NCBI GenBank assembly: GCA_021792185.1
Contig: JAJYVD010000006.1
Span: forward strand, 1 to 64,000
DNA from: Nitrospirota bacterium
GTDB lineage: Bacteria; Nitrospirota; Thermodesulfovibrionia; Thermodesulfovibrionales; Dissulfurispiraceae
Reading direction: 5' to 3'
Length of the DNA stretch: 64,000 bases
Below, in pieces: positions 37,664 through 46,217 of the stretch. Within the stretch, counting starts at the first letter, position 1, and every line of letters starts with the position of its first letter. A program made the position numbers and the translations under genes. The notes beneath the pieces were generated by a model. It did no database searches and was not told the DNA's origin. It saw nothing but the letters and a program-made list of their open reading frames with translations.

Positions 37664-38983
37664 ATGGAAGAGTTGATTATTATAGGCGGAGGTTTGGCGG
37701 GCTGCGAGGCCGCATGGCAGGCTGCAAGGCTCGGCGTCAATGTATTGCTTTTCGAAATGCGGCCCGAAAAGACTACGGAAGCCCACAAGACGGGTTCGCT
37801 GGCAGAGCTTGTATGTTCTAATTCATTACGGTCAAAAGAAATGAATACAGGCCCCGGCCTTTTAAAACGGGAACTTGAGATTGCCGGCTCTTTGGTAATG
37901 AATGCGGCTAAACGGTCGGAAGTTTCCGCCGGTTCAGCGTTTGCCGTAGACAGGACAATTTTTTCCGGATTTATAACGGATGCCATAAAAAAACATCCGA
38001 ATATAAAAGTTATAAGAGGAGAAGTCGCGGAGTTGCCGGATACAACCGCCATTATAGCCACAGGCCCTCTTACGTCTGCCGCCATGACCGATTCCCTGCA
38101 ATCTATTTTAGGCGAGGGGCATCTCCATTTTTACGATGCGATAGCGCCGATAATCGACGCCGAAAGCATAGACTACTCTAAGGCATACCTGTCTTCGCGC
38201 TACGGTAAGGGCGGCGACGACTATGCGAATTGTCCTATGAATAAAGAGGAATACGACAGGTTTTACGATGCGCTGATGGATGCGGACACCGTAGCGGCGA
38301 GGGATTTCGAGGATATAAAGGTTTTTGAAGGATGCATGCCGGTTGAGGTAATGGCGCACAGGGGAAGGGATACCTTGAGATTCGGTCCTTTAAAGCCTGT
38401 GGGGCTTATCGATCCTAAAACAGGAAAGATACCGTATGCTGTCGTCCAATTAAGGCCGGAAAACAGGGAAAAAACCGCTTATAATATGGTAGGTTTCCAG
38501 ACAAGACTCAGATGGCCGGAACAGAAAAGGGTCTTCAGGCTTATCCCCGGGCTTGAGAATGCCGAGTTTTTGAGGCTCGGAAGCATCCACAGGAACACTT
38601 ATATAAATTCACCGAGGCATTTACATAAGGATTTGTCGTTGAAAAATAAAAGCAGCCTATATCTTGCAGGCCAGATTACCGGAGTCGAAGGGTATATAGA
38701 GTCTACGGCGATGGGCTTGACAGCGGGAATAAACGCGGCGAGAAAAATATTAGGCAAGGATGTAATTTATCCTCCGAGGGAATCTGCTCACTGCTCTCTG
38801 ATTGCTCATATAACAGAGTCCGATCCGGAAAACTTCCAGCCGAGCAATATAAATTTCGGGCTGATGCCTGCTGGAGAAGAAATATTAAAGATAAGAGATA
38901 AAAAGCTCAGAAGACAGCGAATCGCGGAGATCGCGATAAAAGAGTGGGAAGGGTATATCCAAAATGTTATAGGCAATATATAA
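37664..38983 (+). CDS. trmFO: tRNA (uracil-54-C5)-methyltransferase, folate/FAD-dependent
   Basis: The 439-residue flavoprotein (ATG 37664 behind GGAG) begins with the FAD-binding motif LIIIGGGLAGCEAAWQAARLG. TrmFO features continue with FEMRPEKTTEAHKTGSLAELVCSNSLRS (including the conserved Cys), NCPMNKEEYD, YAVVQLRPENR and LAGQITGVEGYIESTAMGL. It makes ribothymidine at position 54 of tRNA from methylene-tetrahydrofolate. It heads the series trmFO-xer-hslV-hslU. About 250 bp upstream carries a TATAAT at 37565 and otherwise nothing I can assign. Confidence 0.95.
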   Translation: MEELIIIGGGLAGCEAAWQAARLGVNVLLFEMRPEKTTEAHKTGSLAELVCSNSLRSKEMNTGPGLLKRELEIAGSLVMNAAKRSEVSAGSAFAVDRTIFSGFITDAIKKHPNIKVIRGEVAELPDTTAIIATGPLTSAAMTDSLQSILGEGHLHFYDAIAPIIDAESIDYSKAYLSSRYGKGGDDYANCPMNKEEYDRFYDALMDADTVAARDFEDIKVFEGCMPVEVMAHRGRDTLRFGPLKPVGLIDPKTGKIPYAVVQLRPENREKTAYNMVGFQTRLRWPEQKRVFRLIPGLENAEFLRLGSIHRNTYINSPRHLHKDLSLKNKSSLYLAGQITGVEGYIESTAMGLTAGINAARKILGKDVIYPPRESAHCSLIAHITESDPENFQPSNINFGLMPAGEEILKIRDKKLRRQRIAEIAIKEWEGYIQNVIGNI

Positions 38984-39007
38984 TATCTCAACAAGCAAAA
39001 GGAAATT

Positions 39008-39928
39008 ATGTCTACTGAAAATTTGCAAATATATATCCAGAAATTCCTTAAATACCTTGAGGTCGAAAGGAATGTCTCAGTGCATACGCTCAGGGCGTAT
39101 GAAAAGGATTTAAAGGATTTTGCAGGTTACTGCGCCGCAGGCCCTCAAGACATAGATATGATAGACATCAGGGGATTTGTGTCGCACCAGATAACGACCG
39201 GGAAATCAAAGACCACCGTTTCGAGAAGGCTCGCGACCCTGAGGTCTTTTTTCAGCTATCTTTATGACGAGGGTTATGTAAAGATAAATCAGGCGAAGCT
39301 TGTCCCTTCGCCAAAGGCGCCCAAGCATCTTCCGAATTTTTTATCGGTTGACGACGTGTTCAATCTCGTTCAAACGCCGGAAGGCATAGGGCTTTTGCCC
39401 GTAAGGGACCGGGCGATATTGGAACTTCTTTATTCGAGCGGACTGAGGGTAAGCGAGGTGGCCGGCCTTGATATCGATGACCTGAATATAAGGGAAGGTC
39501 TTGTTAAGGTCAGGGGAAAAGGAAAAAAAGAGAGGATAGTCCCTGTCGGCAATAAGGCCCTCGATGCGCTGAAATCTTATATCATCGAGAGGCAGCTTTT
39601 TAAAAAGAAAAAATCGATTCCAGACGGTGATACGGCATTATTCCTCAATAGGGACGGAGATAGGCTTACGGACAGGCAGATGCGAAGGATTGTTGTTAAA
39701 TACGCCCGCGCAATGGGCATCGACGGACAGATAGGCCCTCATGCCATCAGACATTCGTTTGCCACCCATATGCTGCTCGGAGGGGCTGACCTGCGGGTAA
39801 TTCAGGAACTTCTGGGACATTCATCGCTTTCGACCACGCAGAAATATACCCATCTCGATATAGGGCATTTGATAGATGTATACGATAAGGCGCATCCGTT
39901 AGCGGATGAAAATAATAAAATGGAGTAA
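39008..39928 (+). CDS. xerC: XerC/XerD tyrosine recombinase
   Basis: The 306-residue protein has a SAM-like N-terminal domain (FLKYLEVERNVSVHTLRAYEKDL) and a catalytic domain with the expected residues. These are Arg in SSGLRVSEVAGL, Lys in VRGKGKKERIVPV, HxxR in GPHAIRHSFATHML, and His/Tyr in LLGHSSLSTTQKYTHL. It resolves chromosome dimers at dif. Its position between trmFO and hslV favours the XerC role; XerD is possible. Confidence 0.93.
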   Translation: MSTENLQIYIQKFLKYLEVERNVSVHTLRAYEKDLKDFAGYCAAGPQDIDMIDIRGFVSHQITTGKSKTTVSRRLATLRSFFSYLYDEGYVKINQAKLVPSPKAPKHLPNFLSVDDVFNLVQTPEGIGLLPVRDRAILELLYSSGLRVSEVAGLDIDDLNIREGLVKVRGKGKKERIVPVGNKALDALKSYIIERQLFKKKKSIPDGDTALFLNRDGDRLTDRQMRRIVVKYARAMGIDGQIGPHAIRHSFATHMLLGGADLRVIQELLGHSSLSTTQKYTHLDIGHLIDVYDKAHPLADENNKME

Positions 39929-39961
39929 TGGAGCATTGGAGAAATGAACGAAGGAGGAGAC

Positions 39962-40495
39962 ATGTTTCACGGCACAACGATTTTATGCGTAAGGCGCAAC
40001 GGAAGGGTCGCCATAGCCAGCGACGGGCAGGTAACGGTGGGCAATACCGTCCTAAAGCATAATGCCAAAAAGATACGGAAGATGTATAATGATAAAATAC
40101 TCGCGGGCTTTGCAGGAGCCACAGCGGACGCCTTTACCCTCTTTGAAAAGTTCGAGGCAAAGCTTGAGGCTTACAGAGGCAATATCACAAGGGCTGCCGT
40201 GGAGCTTGCAAAAGATTGGCGCACGGATAAGATATTGCGGCGGCTCGAGGCATTGCTCATAATAGCCGATGATGAACACACGCTCATACTTTCGGGAACA
40301 GGAGATGTGATAGAGCCCGAAGACGGCGTTGCAGCCATAGGATCCGGCGGGACGTATGCGCAGTCGGCAGCGCGGGCGTTATATGAGAATACGGAACTCG
40401 ATGCGGTGGAGATAGTGAAAAAGGCTATGGATATCGCGGCCGATATATGTATTTATACTAATAAAAATATTACGTTAGAGGAGCTAAATGGATAA
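39962..40495 (+). CDS. hslV: HslV (ClpQ) protease subunit
   Basis: From ATG 39962, behind GAAGGAGG, the product is 177 residues. It begins [25 protein letters not shown], where the Thr after HG becomes the N-terminal nucleophile after processing. [14 protein letters not shown] is also typical. It forms the proteasome-like core of the HslVU ATP-dependent protease. It overlaps hslU by 8 bp. Confidence 0.97.
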   Translation: MFHGTTILCVRRNGRVAIASDGQVTVGNTVLKHNAKKIRKMYNDKILAGFAGATADAFTLFEKFEAKLEAYRGNITRAAVELAKDWRTDKILRRLEALLIIADDEHTLILSGTGDVIEPEDGVAAIGSGGTYAQSAARALYENTELDAVEIVKKAMDIAADICIYTNKNITLEELNG

Positions 40496-41828
40496 CTTTA
40501 CACCTAAGAAGATAGTAGAAGAACTGGATAAATATATCATCGGTCAGAATAAGGCGAAAAAGGCCGTTGCGATTGCGTTGAGAAACAGGTGGAGGAGGCT
40601 GAGGCTGTCTCCCGACCTCAAAGACGAAGTCCTTCCCAAGAATATAATTATGATAGGGCCGACAGGCGTAGGCAAAACCGAAATTGCGAGGAGGCTTGCC
40701 CGGCTTGCCGGAGCGCCGTTTTTAAAGATTGAGGCTTCTAAATTTACGGAAGTGGGATATGTGGGGCGCGATGTGGAGTCTATGATAAGGGACCTCATGG
40801 AAATCTCGCTGAACATGGTGAAGACAGAGCATACGGCTAAGGTGCAGGAAAAGGCGAAGACCCTTGCTGAAGACAGGGTTCTCGATCTTTTATTGCCGCC
40901 TCAGAAACCCGCGCGTGGAGTTGTTTCCGAGGAAGAGGACAAAGAAAGCTACAAAGACACGAGGGAACGTTTAAGGACACAGTTGAAAGAAGGCAAGCTC
41001 GATTCGAGATACGTGGATATAGAGGTCAGGGAAAAGGCCATGCCTTTCGGCGTCATATCCAATATCGGCATGGAGGAACTCGAGATTAACTTAAAGGAGA
41101 TGCTCGGCAGTTTCCTTCCCGAAAGGGCTAAGAGGAAAAAGGTTAAGGTCTCCGAGGCTCTTACGATACTGACTCAGGAAGAGGCGAATAAGCTGATAGA
41201 CATGGAAAAGGTTACAAAAGAGGCGGTAGAGAGGGTAGAACAGGCAGGCATTGTTTTCATAGACGAGATAGACAAGGTTGCGAGCAGGGGATACGGGCAT
41301 GGGCCTGATGTGTCGAGAGAAGGCGTTCAGCGAGATATGCTGCCTATTGTCGAGGGTTCTACGGTTGCAACTAAGCACGGGCCTGTGAGGACAGAACATA
41401 TACTTTTCATAGCGGCAGGCGCGTTTCATATATCAAAGCCGTCGGATCTCATCCCCGAACTTCAGGGAAGGTTTCCCATAAGGGTTGAACTCGAATCACT
41501 CGGAAAGAATGAATTTATAAGAATACTCACGGAGCCGCATAATGCCCTGATAAAGCAATATATTGCCCTTATGGAGACCGAGGATGTGAGGCTTGATTTT
41601 GCTTCCGACGCTATAGACGAGATCGCCAATATAGCTGCCGCGGTGAACGAAAAGACCGAGAATATCGGCGCGAGAAGGCTTCACACCGTGCTGGAGAGGC
41701 TTCTGGAGGAGGTATCATTTAATGCTCCGGACATAAAAGCCGATAAAATAAATATAGACAGGGAATACGTGAGACAAAAACTTTCGGATGTGGTTAAGGA
41801 TGAAGACCTCAGCAGGTATATACTTTAA
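40488..41828 (+). CDS. hslU: HslU (ClpY) ATPase subunit
   Basis: The 446-residue AAA+ protein starts [37 protein letters not shown]. It has Walker A in [15 protein letters not shown], the pore motif region [11 protein letters not shown], Walker B in IVFIDEIDK and the C-terminal sensor-2/HslV-binding tail (DEDLSRYIL). It unfolds substrates for HslV. The stop lies next to the start region of the rlpA frame. Confidence 0.97.
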   Translation: MDNFTPKKIVEELDKYIIGQNKAKKAVAIALRNRWRRLRLSPDLKDEVLPKNIIMIGPTGVGKTEIARRLARLAGAPFLKIEASKFTEVGYVGRDVESMIRDLMEISLNMVKTEHTAKVQEKAKTLAEDRVLDLLLPPQKPARGVVSEEEDKESYKDTRERLRTQLKEGKLDSRYVDIEVREKAMPFGVISNIGMEELEINLKEMLGSFLPERAKRKKVKVSEALTILTQEEANKLIDMEKVTKEAVERVEQAGIVFIDEIDKVASRGYGHGPDVSREGVQRDMLPIVEGSTVATKHGPVRTEHILFIAAGAFHISKPSDLIPELQGRFPIRVELESLGKNEFIRILTEPHNALIKQYIALMETEDVRLDFASDAIDEIANIAAAVNEKTENIGARRLHTVLERLLEEVSFNAPDIKADKINIDREYVRQKLSDVVKDEDLSRYIL

Positions 41829-42666
41829 AGACAGAGCAGAAGTGCAGAAGCGCAGAAGAACAGAAATTTTTTTCAAGGAAAATAATTTATTCCATAGTGT
41901 AGCTGTTGCTCTACTGATCTTCTGCTCTACTGCTCTATTTTCGTGCACTGCCGCCAGATTTGAGACTGCTCCTGTAAGCATTTCTCCGAAGGCTGAGGAA
42001 AAGCATTCGGGGAAGGTTGCAGAGAAACCGGAGGAAAAGCCGGCCTCAAAACCGGGAAAAGAGAAACACGCGGGTTTTGAGAAATTCAAGGGCGACAGGA
42101 AAGGTATTTTAGCATCGTGGTATGGTCCCGATTTTCACGGCAGGCCTACATCTTCCGGGGAATTGTTCAACATGTACGCCCTTACCTGCGCGCACAAGGA
42201 ATATCCATTCGGAACTAAGCTCAGGGTTGTTAATCCGGAGAACGAGAAAGAAGTCGAATGCACGGTAAATGACAGGGGACCGTTTATCCCGGGACGCGAT
42301 CTCGATCTTTCATATGCCGCGGCTCGGAAGATAGATCTCATCGGTCCTGGAACAGGGCATGTCGTTGTCGAGCCGATGGGGAGGGACTTGCGGTATGTGA
42401 AATATATCCGTTACGGTGCATCCAACGGCATTTTGACTATTCAGGTAGGCTCTTTCAAGGACGAATCCAATGCGAAGAGGCTGAAGACGGCGCTGGAAAT
42501 AAATCATAAGAATGTTTATATAATCGAGGCGAATGTAGGCGGGGCACAATACTACCGGGTAAGGATCGGGAAGTTCAATAACAAGGCTGATGCGGCCAAG
42601 ATAGGCAATGCCCTCGCGAATGAGGGGTATAATGTGATGGTAACTAAATTCGAGCAGCAGATATAA
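41788..42666 (+). CDS. rlpA: RlpA-like lipoprotein with DPBB and SPOR domains
   Basis: The frame runs from ATG 41788, which lies within hslU; the true start is unclear (ATG 41800 or GTG 41842 are alternatives) and no ribosome site is seen. A lipoprotein signal ([16 protein letters not shown]) is preceded by a long charged stretch. A Lys/Glu/Pro linker leads to the double-psi beta-barrel ([56 protein letters not shown]). A C-terminal SPOR domain ([18 protein letters not shown]) ends the protein. RlpA proteins cleave denuded peptidoglycan at the septum. The signal-peptide coding region contains both arms of a palindrome (41833-41936). Confidence 0.88.
   Translation: MWLRMKTSAGIYFKDRAEVQKRRRTEIFFKENNLFHSVAVALLIFCSTALFSCTAARFETAPVSISPKAEEKHSGKVAEKPEEKPASKPGKEKHAGFEKFKGDRKGILASWYGPDFHGRPTSSGELFNMYALTCAHKEYPFGTKLRVVNPENEKEVECTVNDRGPFIPGRDLDLSYAAARKIDLIGPGTGHVVVEPMGRDLRYVKYIRYGASNGILTIQVGSFKDESNAKRLKTALEINHKNVYIIEANVGGAQYYRVRIGKFNNKADAAKIGNALANEGYNVMVTKFEQQI
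41833..41936. repeat. Imperfect palindrome of short-period repeats inside rlpA 5' region
   Basis: Arms of 26 nt (41833-41858 and 41911-41936) match in inverted orientation at 21 positions. Each arm is an approximate repeat of AGAGCAGA/GTGCAGAAG-type units of about 8 bp. The element spans the end of hslU and the signal-peptide codons of rlpA. Confidence 0.7.
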
Positions 42667-42670
42667 AATT

Positions 42671-43255
42671 ATGAAAACATTCGATGATGTCGTAAATTTT
42701 CATGGTCATAGTTGTCCGGGACTCGTTTTTGGGTATAGAGCAGCGCTTGCGGCAATGAGAGAGATGGATATGGAAAACATATCCGAGGACGAGGAAATTG
42801 TCGCCATCGTAGAAAACGATTCGTGCGCTGTAGATGCAGTTCAGGTGTTTACAGGATGCACCTTCGGAAAAGGCAATCTTATTTTTAAAGATTATGGGAA
42901 ACAGGTCTATACATTTTTGAAAAGGCCGTCCGGCGATGCTGTAAGAGTCGCGATAGATTTTATACCGCCTGAAGAAACTGCGGAAGAAAAAGAGATGTGG
43001 CGCAGATATTCGGAAGGCGACAGGTCTGAAGATGTATTAAAGGCCGTCCATAACAGAAAGGCAAAGAAGATGAAGGCGATACTCGATGCGCCCGATTCGG
43101 AACTGTTGAAAATAACAAGATTTAAAATGCAGCTTCCTGCCGAGGCGAAGATATACCCAAGCGTCAAATGCGAGATGTGCGGGGAAAAAGTAGCGGAGCC
43201 AAAGGCGAGAGTGAAAGATGGAAAGGTCGTGTGCATACCTTGTTTTGAGGCGTAA
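42671..43255 (+). CDS. FmdE-like (formylmethanofuran dehydrogenase subunit E family) protein
   Basis: The 194-residue protein has the FmdE core (VNFHGHSCPGLVFGYRAALAAM; ENDSCAVDAVQVFTGCTFGKGNL) with conserved Cys and His. A C-terminal zinc-ribbon-like part (KCEMCGEKVAEPKARVKDGKVVCIPC) follows. In bacteria such proteins occur in organisms with molybdenum or tungsten enzymes and C1 metabolism, but the function is not established and no formylmethanofuran genes are nearby. It starts 4 bp after rlpA. Confidence 0.85.
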   Translation: MKTFDDVVNFHGHSCPGLVFGYRAALAAMREMDMENISEDEEIVAIVENDSCAVDAVQVFTGCTFGKGNLIFKDYGKQVYTFLKRPSGDAVRVAIDFIPPEETAEEKEMWRRYSEGDRSEDVLKAVHNRKAKKMKAILDAPDSELLKITRFKMQLPAEAKIYPSVKCEMCGEKVAEPKARVKDGKVVCIPCFEA

Positions 43256-43303
43256 CATTCTGTGATATAATGTAGCCAAGAGGTTAGAGGAGGTTCTTTA
43301 TAG

Positions 43304-43546
43304 ATGAACATTCACTTAAAAATCGAGGTATTTAAAGAAGATGATATATATGTCGCATTAGCTCCCGAATTAAACATCTCCAGTTTCGGTGAGACGATAG
43401 AGGACGCAAAAAAATCTTTAAAAGAAGCGATAGAGGCATTTATCGAAGAGTGCGAGCGCATGGGGTCATTGGGCGAGGTGCTTGAAGAATCGGATTTTCA
43501 AAAAGTTAAATTAATAAGGAGAAGTGCATATGGGTACGACTGTTAG
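43304..43546 (+). CDS. HicB-like antitoxin domain protein
   Basis: The 80-residue protein has the HicB-type partial RNase H fold sequence (IEVFKEDDIYVALAPELNISSFGETIEDAKKSLKEAIEAFIEECERMG). No HicA-like toxin is adjacent. It overlaps the UPF0175 gene by about 17 bp, so both are probably translated from one message. GAGGAGG lies before the ATG and a TATAAT-like -10 at 43266-43271. Confidence 0.8.
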   Translation: MNIHLKIEVFKEDDIYVALAPELNISSFGETIEDAKKSLKEAIEAFIEECERMGSLGEVLEESDFQKVKLIRRSAYGYDC

Positions 43547-43751
43547 CCTTCCTGAACTCAATATAAAAGAAGATGAATTGAAATTACTGCTTGCCATAAA
43601 ACTTTTTGAAGATGGCGTTGTGTCTCTTGGAAAGGCATCAGAAATAGCTGGCTATTCCGAGAAGGCATTTACTGAAGTCCTGATACATAAAGGGATAGCT
43701 CCTATAAAATATTCAAATCTTGACTTAAACAAAGAATTGCTCAATGCCTGA
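43530..43751 (+). CDS. UPF0175 family antitoxin
   Basis: The 73-residue protein (ATG 43530; a GTG at 43524 is possible) matches UPF0175: LPELNIKEDELKLLLAIKLFEDGVVSLGKASEIAGYSEKAFTEVLIHKGI. It contains a helix-turn-helix. In typical modules it precedes a DUF3368 PIN-domain toxin, and the next frame here is the start of one. It overlaps that frame by 8 bp. Confidence 0.85.
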   Translation: MGTTVSLPELNIKEDELKLLLAIKLFEDGVVSLGKASEIAGYSEKAFTEVLIHKGIAPIKYSNLDLNKELLNA

Positions 43752-43893
43752 GACAATTATTGCCGATACATCTGTTCTCATAGCCCTTGAAAAAATAAAC
43801 CTTTTACATATTTTATGCAACCTGTATAAAGAAATTATCCTGCCCCTATCTGAAAATAAAATATCGCTTGTATCTGAAGAAAGCGAGAGGTAA
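43744..43893 (+). pseudogene. Truncated DUF3368-type PIN toxin
   Basis: From ATG 43744 the product MPETIIADTSVLIALEKINL matches the N-terminus of PIN-domain toxins, including the first catalytic Asp. It continues to KEIILP and then switches to unrelated residues, ending after 49 amino acids; full PIN toxins have about 150. The downstream catalytic acidic residues are gone. The stop lies 2 bp before argB, so a deletion probably fused the toxin start to argB-proximal sequence. It is probably inactive. Confidence 0.75.
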
Positions 43894-43895
43894 TC

Positions 43896-44774
43896 ATGAA
43901 AAAGCTTATCGAGAAGGCGAACATACTTATTGAAGCATTGCCGTATATCCGCAATTTTTATGGAAAGACATTTGTAATAAAATACGGCGGGGCCGCGCAG
44001 ATCGAAGAAGATTTGAAAGATTCTTTTGCGCAGGATGTGGTGCTTCTGAGTTTCATCGGCATCAAGCCAGTCATCGTTCATGGTGGAGGGCCGAAAATAA
44101 GCGAGACTATGAAGAAGATGGGCAAGGAACCCACATTCATTCATGGTCAGCGCGTGACTGACAAAGAGACGATGGATATTGTGGAAATGGTGCTTGGAGG
44201 GCTTATAAATAAAGAGATAGTTGCTTTGATAAACAGTCACGGCGGCAAGGCTGCCGGTCTTAGCGGCAAGGATGGGGGACTTATAAAAGCCAAAAAGAAG
44301 GTTATAAAGAAATCTGCTGAAACAGGTGAGGAAGAGATTATTGATATTGGGTTGGTCGGCGAGGTCGAATCAGTTGACCCTGAGATACTGAATTCCCTTG
44401 AACGGGACGGGTTTATACCTGTGATTTCACCAATCGGTGTCGGAAAAAGCGGAGAGGCATTTAACATAAATGCCGATTATGTGGCTTCCGCTATTGCGTC
44501 GGCCTTGAAGGCAGAGAAGCTTATACTGCTTACGGATGTGCCGGGGATAAAGAATAAAAAGGGCGATGTAATATCGTCAGTTAATAAAAAAGGCATTAAG
44601 AAACTCATCGATGAAGGCACTGTTTCGGGCGGCATGCTTCCGAAGGTGCAGGCATGTACGCGGGCTGTTGACGCAGGAGTGAAAAAGACGCATATAGTTG
44701 ACGGCAGGATTCCGCATTGTCTGCTTTTGGAAATATTCACTAAAGAGGGGATAGGGACGGAGATAATAAGATAG
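43896..44774 (+). CDS. argB: Acetylglutamate kinase
   Basis: The 292-residue amino-acid kinase has KYGGAAQ at the N-terminus, [17 protein letters not shown], the glutamate-binding region [50 protein letters not shown], and [10 protein letters not shown]. It catalyses the second step of arginine synthesis. It lies directly behind the truncated toxin locus and is followed by repeat copy B. Confidence 0.96.
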   Translation: MKKLIEKANILIEALPYIRNFYGKTFVIKYGGAAQIEEDLKDSFAQDVVLLSFIGIKPVIVHGGGPKISETMKKMGKEPTFIHGQRVTDKETMDIVEMVLGGLINKEIVALINSHGGKAAGLSGKDGGLIKAKKKVIKKSAETGEEEIIDIGLVGEVESVDPEILNSLERDGFIPVISPIGVGKSGEAFNINADYVASAIASALKAEKLILLTDVPGIKNKKGDVISSVNKKGIKKLIDEGTVSGGMLPKVQACTRAVDAGVKKTHIVDGRIPHCLLLEIFTKEGIGTEIIR

Positions 44775-44823
44775 TATTCATAGGAAGAGGGGACATTGTT
44801 CTGTAGCGTAGTAGTTTTATTTT

Positions 44824-44984
44824 GTCAGGGCACAGTATTTTCGCTTCATTCTCGAAAGGCATCCCGCCTTTCAGCGACAGGTTAAGGCTAAGGTTGAGGC
44901 TGAGTTTTTCTTTCTTAACCTTAACATCAACCTTAACCTGTGTTACGCTTGGGCTGCCGAAGTCGCTTCAATACAATGCCCTGC
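44824..44984 (+). repeat. Structured intergenic repeat, copy B (with replaced inner stem)
   Basis: This copy keeps the conserved ends (TTCGCTTCATTCTCGAAAGGC... and ...GTTACGCTTGGGCTGCCGAA) and outer arms (44824-44838 and 44971-44984). Relative to copy D the arms carry a compensating change (GGACA/TGTCC versus GGGCA/TGCCC). The internal hairpin is replaced by a palindrome with 27-nt arms (44878-44904, 44914-44940) of GGTTAAGG-like repeats, matching at 21 positions. The right arm ends 1 bp before the nfo stop codon. Confidence 0.85.
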
Positions 44985-44985
44985 C

Positions 44986-45837
44986 TTAGAACAAACCTCT
45001 CACAATTTTCAGGTTTCTCGGATCGTCCTCTTCGCTTTTTTTAGGCGTTTCGAGTATTAGGGGAACTGTCTTAAATGCAGGATGATTTATGAATTTTTTT
45101 AATCCCCGTTTGCCGATGCATCCTTCTCCTATATGCTCGTGCCTGTCAACATGAGAACCATGTCCTTTCTTTGAGTCGTTGAGATGTATCAGTTTTACGC
45201 TTTCAATTCCGAGATAGCGCCTTATCTCATCCGCAAGTTCCTCCATGCCATTTTCGCTTGTTATGTCATAACCTGCCGCAAAGGCATGGCATGTATCGAT
45301 TACCACGCCTCCTATCAGAGGACTGCCTGTCTTATCAATAATCTCTGCAATGTCTTTTATGTGTGATGATATGTCTCCCCTCTCTCCGGCAGTATTTTCA
45401 AGGAGAAGTTTTGATCTCCATTCTTTCTTTCTTGCGACTCTTTTAAGTGCCTCTATTGCCCTTTTACGGCCGACTTCTTCTGAATCCTGAGATGCGCTGC
45501 CTGTATGGAGTATCACATAATCGGCATTGAGCAAGTCTGCGATATCCATCTCCTGAATTAGTAGTTCTATCGATCTTTCCAGTATGCCGTTATCCGAAGC
45601 AGCAAGGTTTATAAGATATGATGTGTGAATGAAGACCGGATTTATATCGTAGGACTTTCGCAATTCTTTAAATTGCAGAATTGAATCTGTTGGTATTTCC
45701 CTGACCAGCCACTGCCTTGGATTATGGGAAAATATCTGGACTGTATTGCATTCGAGTTCTTTTGCCCTCTCGATGGACAGATGCACACCGCCTGCTATGG
45801 ATGTATGGACACCGAGCCTTCGTTCCTTCATTGCCAC
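44986..45837 (-). CDS. nfo: Endonuclease IV (deoxyribonuclease IV)
   Basis: The protein of about 283 residues matches endonuclease IV: GVHTSIAGGVHLSIERA, VQIFSHNPRQW, PVFIHTSYLINLA, VILHTGSA, LLLENTAGE, GVVIDTCHAFAAG, and LIHLNDSKKGHGSHVDRHEHIGEG. These carry the His, Glu and Asp ligands of the three-zinc site. It cleaves AP sites in base-excision repair. A TATAAT-like -10 (45843-45848) sits 5 bp before a GTG and 11 bp before the ATG at 45831, so the start could be either. Confidence 0.95.
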   Translation of the reverse strand: MAMKERRLGVHTSIAGGVHLSIERAKELECNTVQIFSHNPRQWLVREIPTDSILQFKELRKSYDINPVFIHTSYLINLAASDNGILERSIELLIQEMDIADLLNADYVILHTGSASQDSEEVGRKRAIEALKRVARKKEWRSKLLLENTAGERGDISSHIKDIAEIIDKTGSPLIGGVVIDTCHAFAAGYDITSENGMEELADEIRRYLGIESVKLIHLNDSKKGHGSHVDRHEHIGEGCIGKRGLKKFINHPAFKTVPLILETPKKSEEDDPRNLKIVRGLF

Positions 45838-45842
45838 CGGTA

Positions 45843-45875
45843 ATTATAGCACCCTGAGCCCATTTCTGATACAAT
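45843..45875. promoter_or_regulatory. Overlapping divergent promoter region of nfo and the ATPase operon
   Basis: Minus strand: TATAAT at 45843-45848 for nfo. Plus strand: TACAAT at 45870-45875, 6 bp before the ATPase subunit H start at 45882, with a weak TAGCAC at 45847-45852. The two promoters overlap, so they may compete. Neither gene has a good ribosome site. Confidence 0.4.
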
Positions 45876-45881
45876 TTGGCT

Positions 45882-46193
45882 ATGGAAAGGGACGTGCTTA
45901 ATGAAGTGATAGATGTTGAACGGGATATCAGGGAAAGACTTTTGGCGGAAAAGAAAAAGGCCGGGGAGTGGGTCGATGAGGTCAAGAAAAAAGCAGAGAA
46001 AGAGATTCTTTTAGAAGAGGAGAGAATAAAAAAGTTATTCGAGCAGGCAATAAAAGATGCGAGGCTAAATGCTGAAAAAAAGGCACACGAGATAATTGCC
46101 GATGCTAATGAAAAGGCGGAGAGGCTCGCTGCAATCAGCGACGAATTCCTGATAAAAACCATCAGGAAACATATTATCAGGATATTGCCGTAG
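45882..46193 (+). CDS. A/V-type ATPase peripheral stalk subunit H (G-like)
   Basis: The 103-residue protein is one long charged coiled coil (VERDIRERLLAEKKKAGEWVDEVKKKAEKEILLEEERIKKL). This matches the small peripheral stalk subunit of archaeal/bacterial V-type ATPases that pairs with subunit E. It is the first gene of a nine-gene operon. The ATG at 45882 is used; there is an in-frame TTG 6 bp earlier. Confidence 0.85.
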   Translation: MERDVLNEVIDVERDIRERLLAEKKKAGEWVDEVKKKAEKEILLEEERIKKLFEQAIKDARLNAEKKAHEIIADANEKAERLAAISDEFLIKTIRKHIIRILP

Positions 46194-46217
46194 ATATGCC
46201 AAAGATATGCCAGAGAT

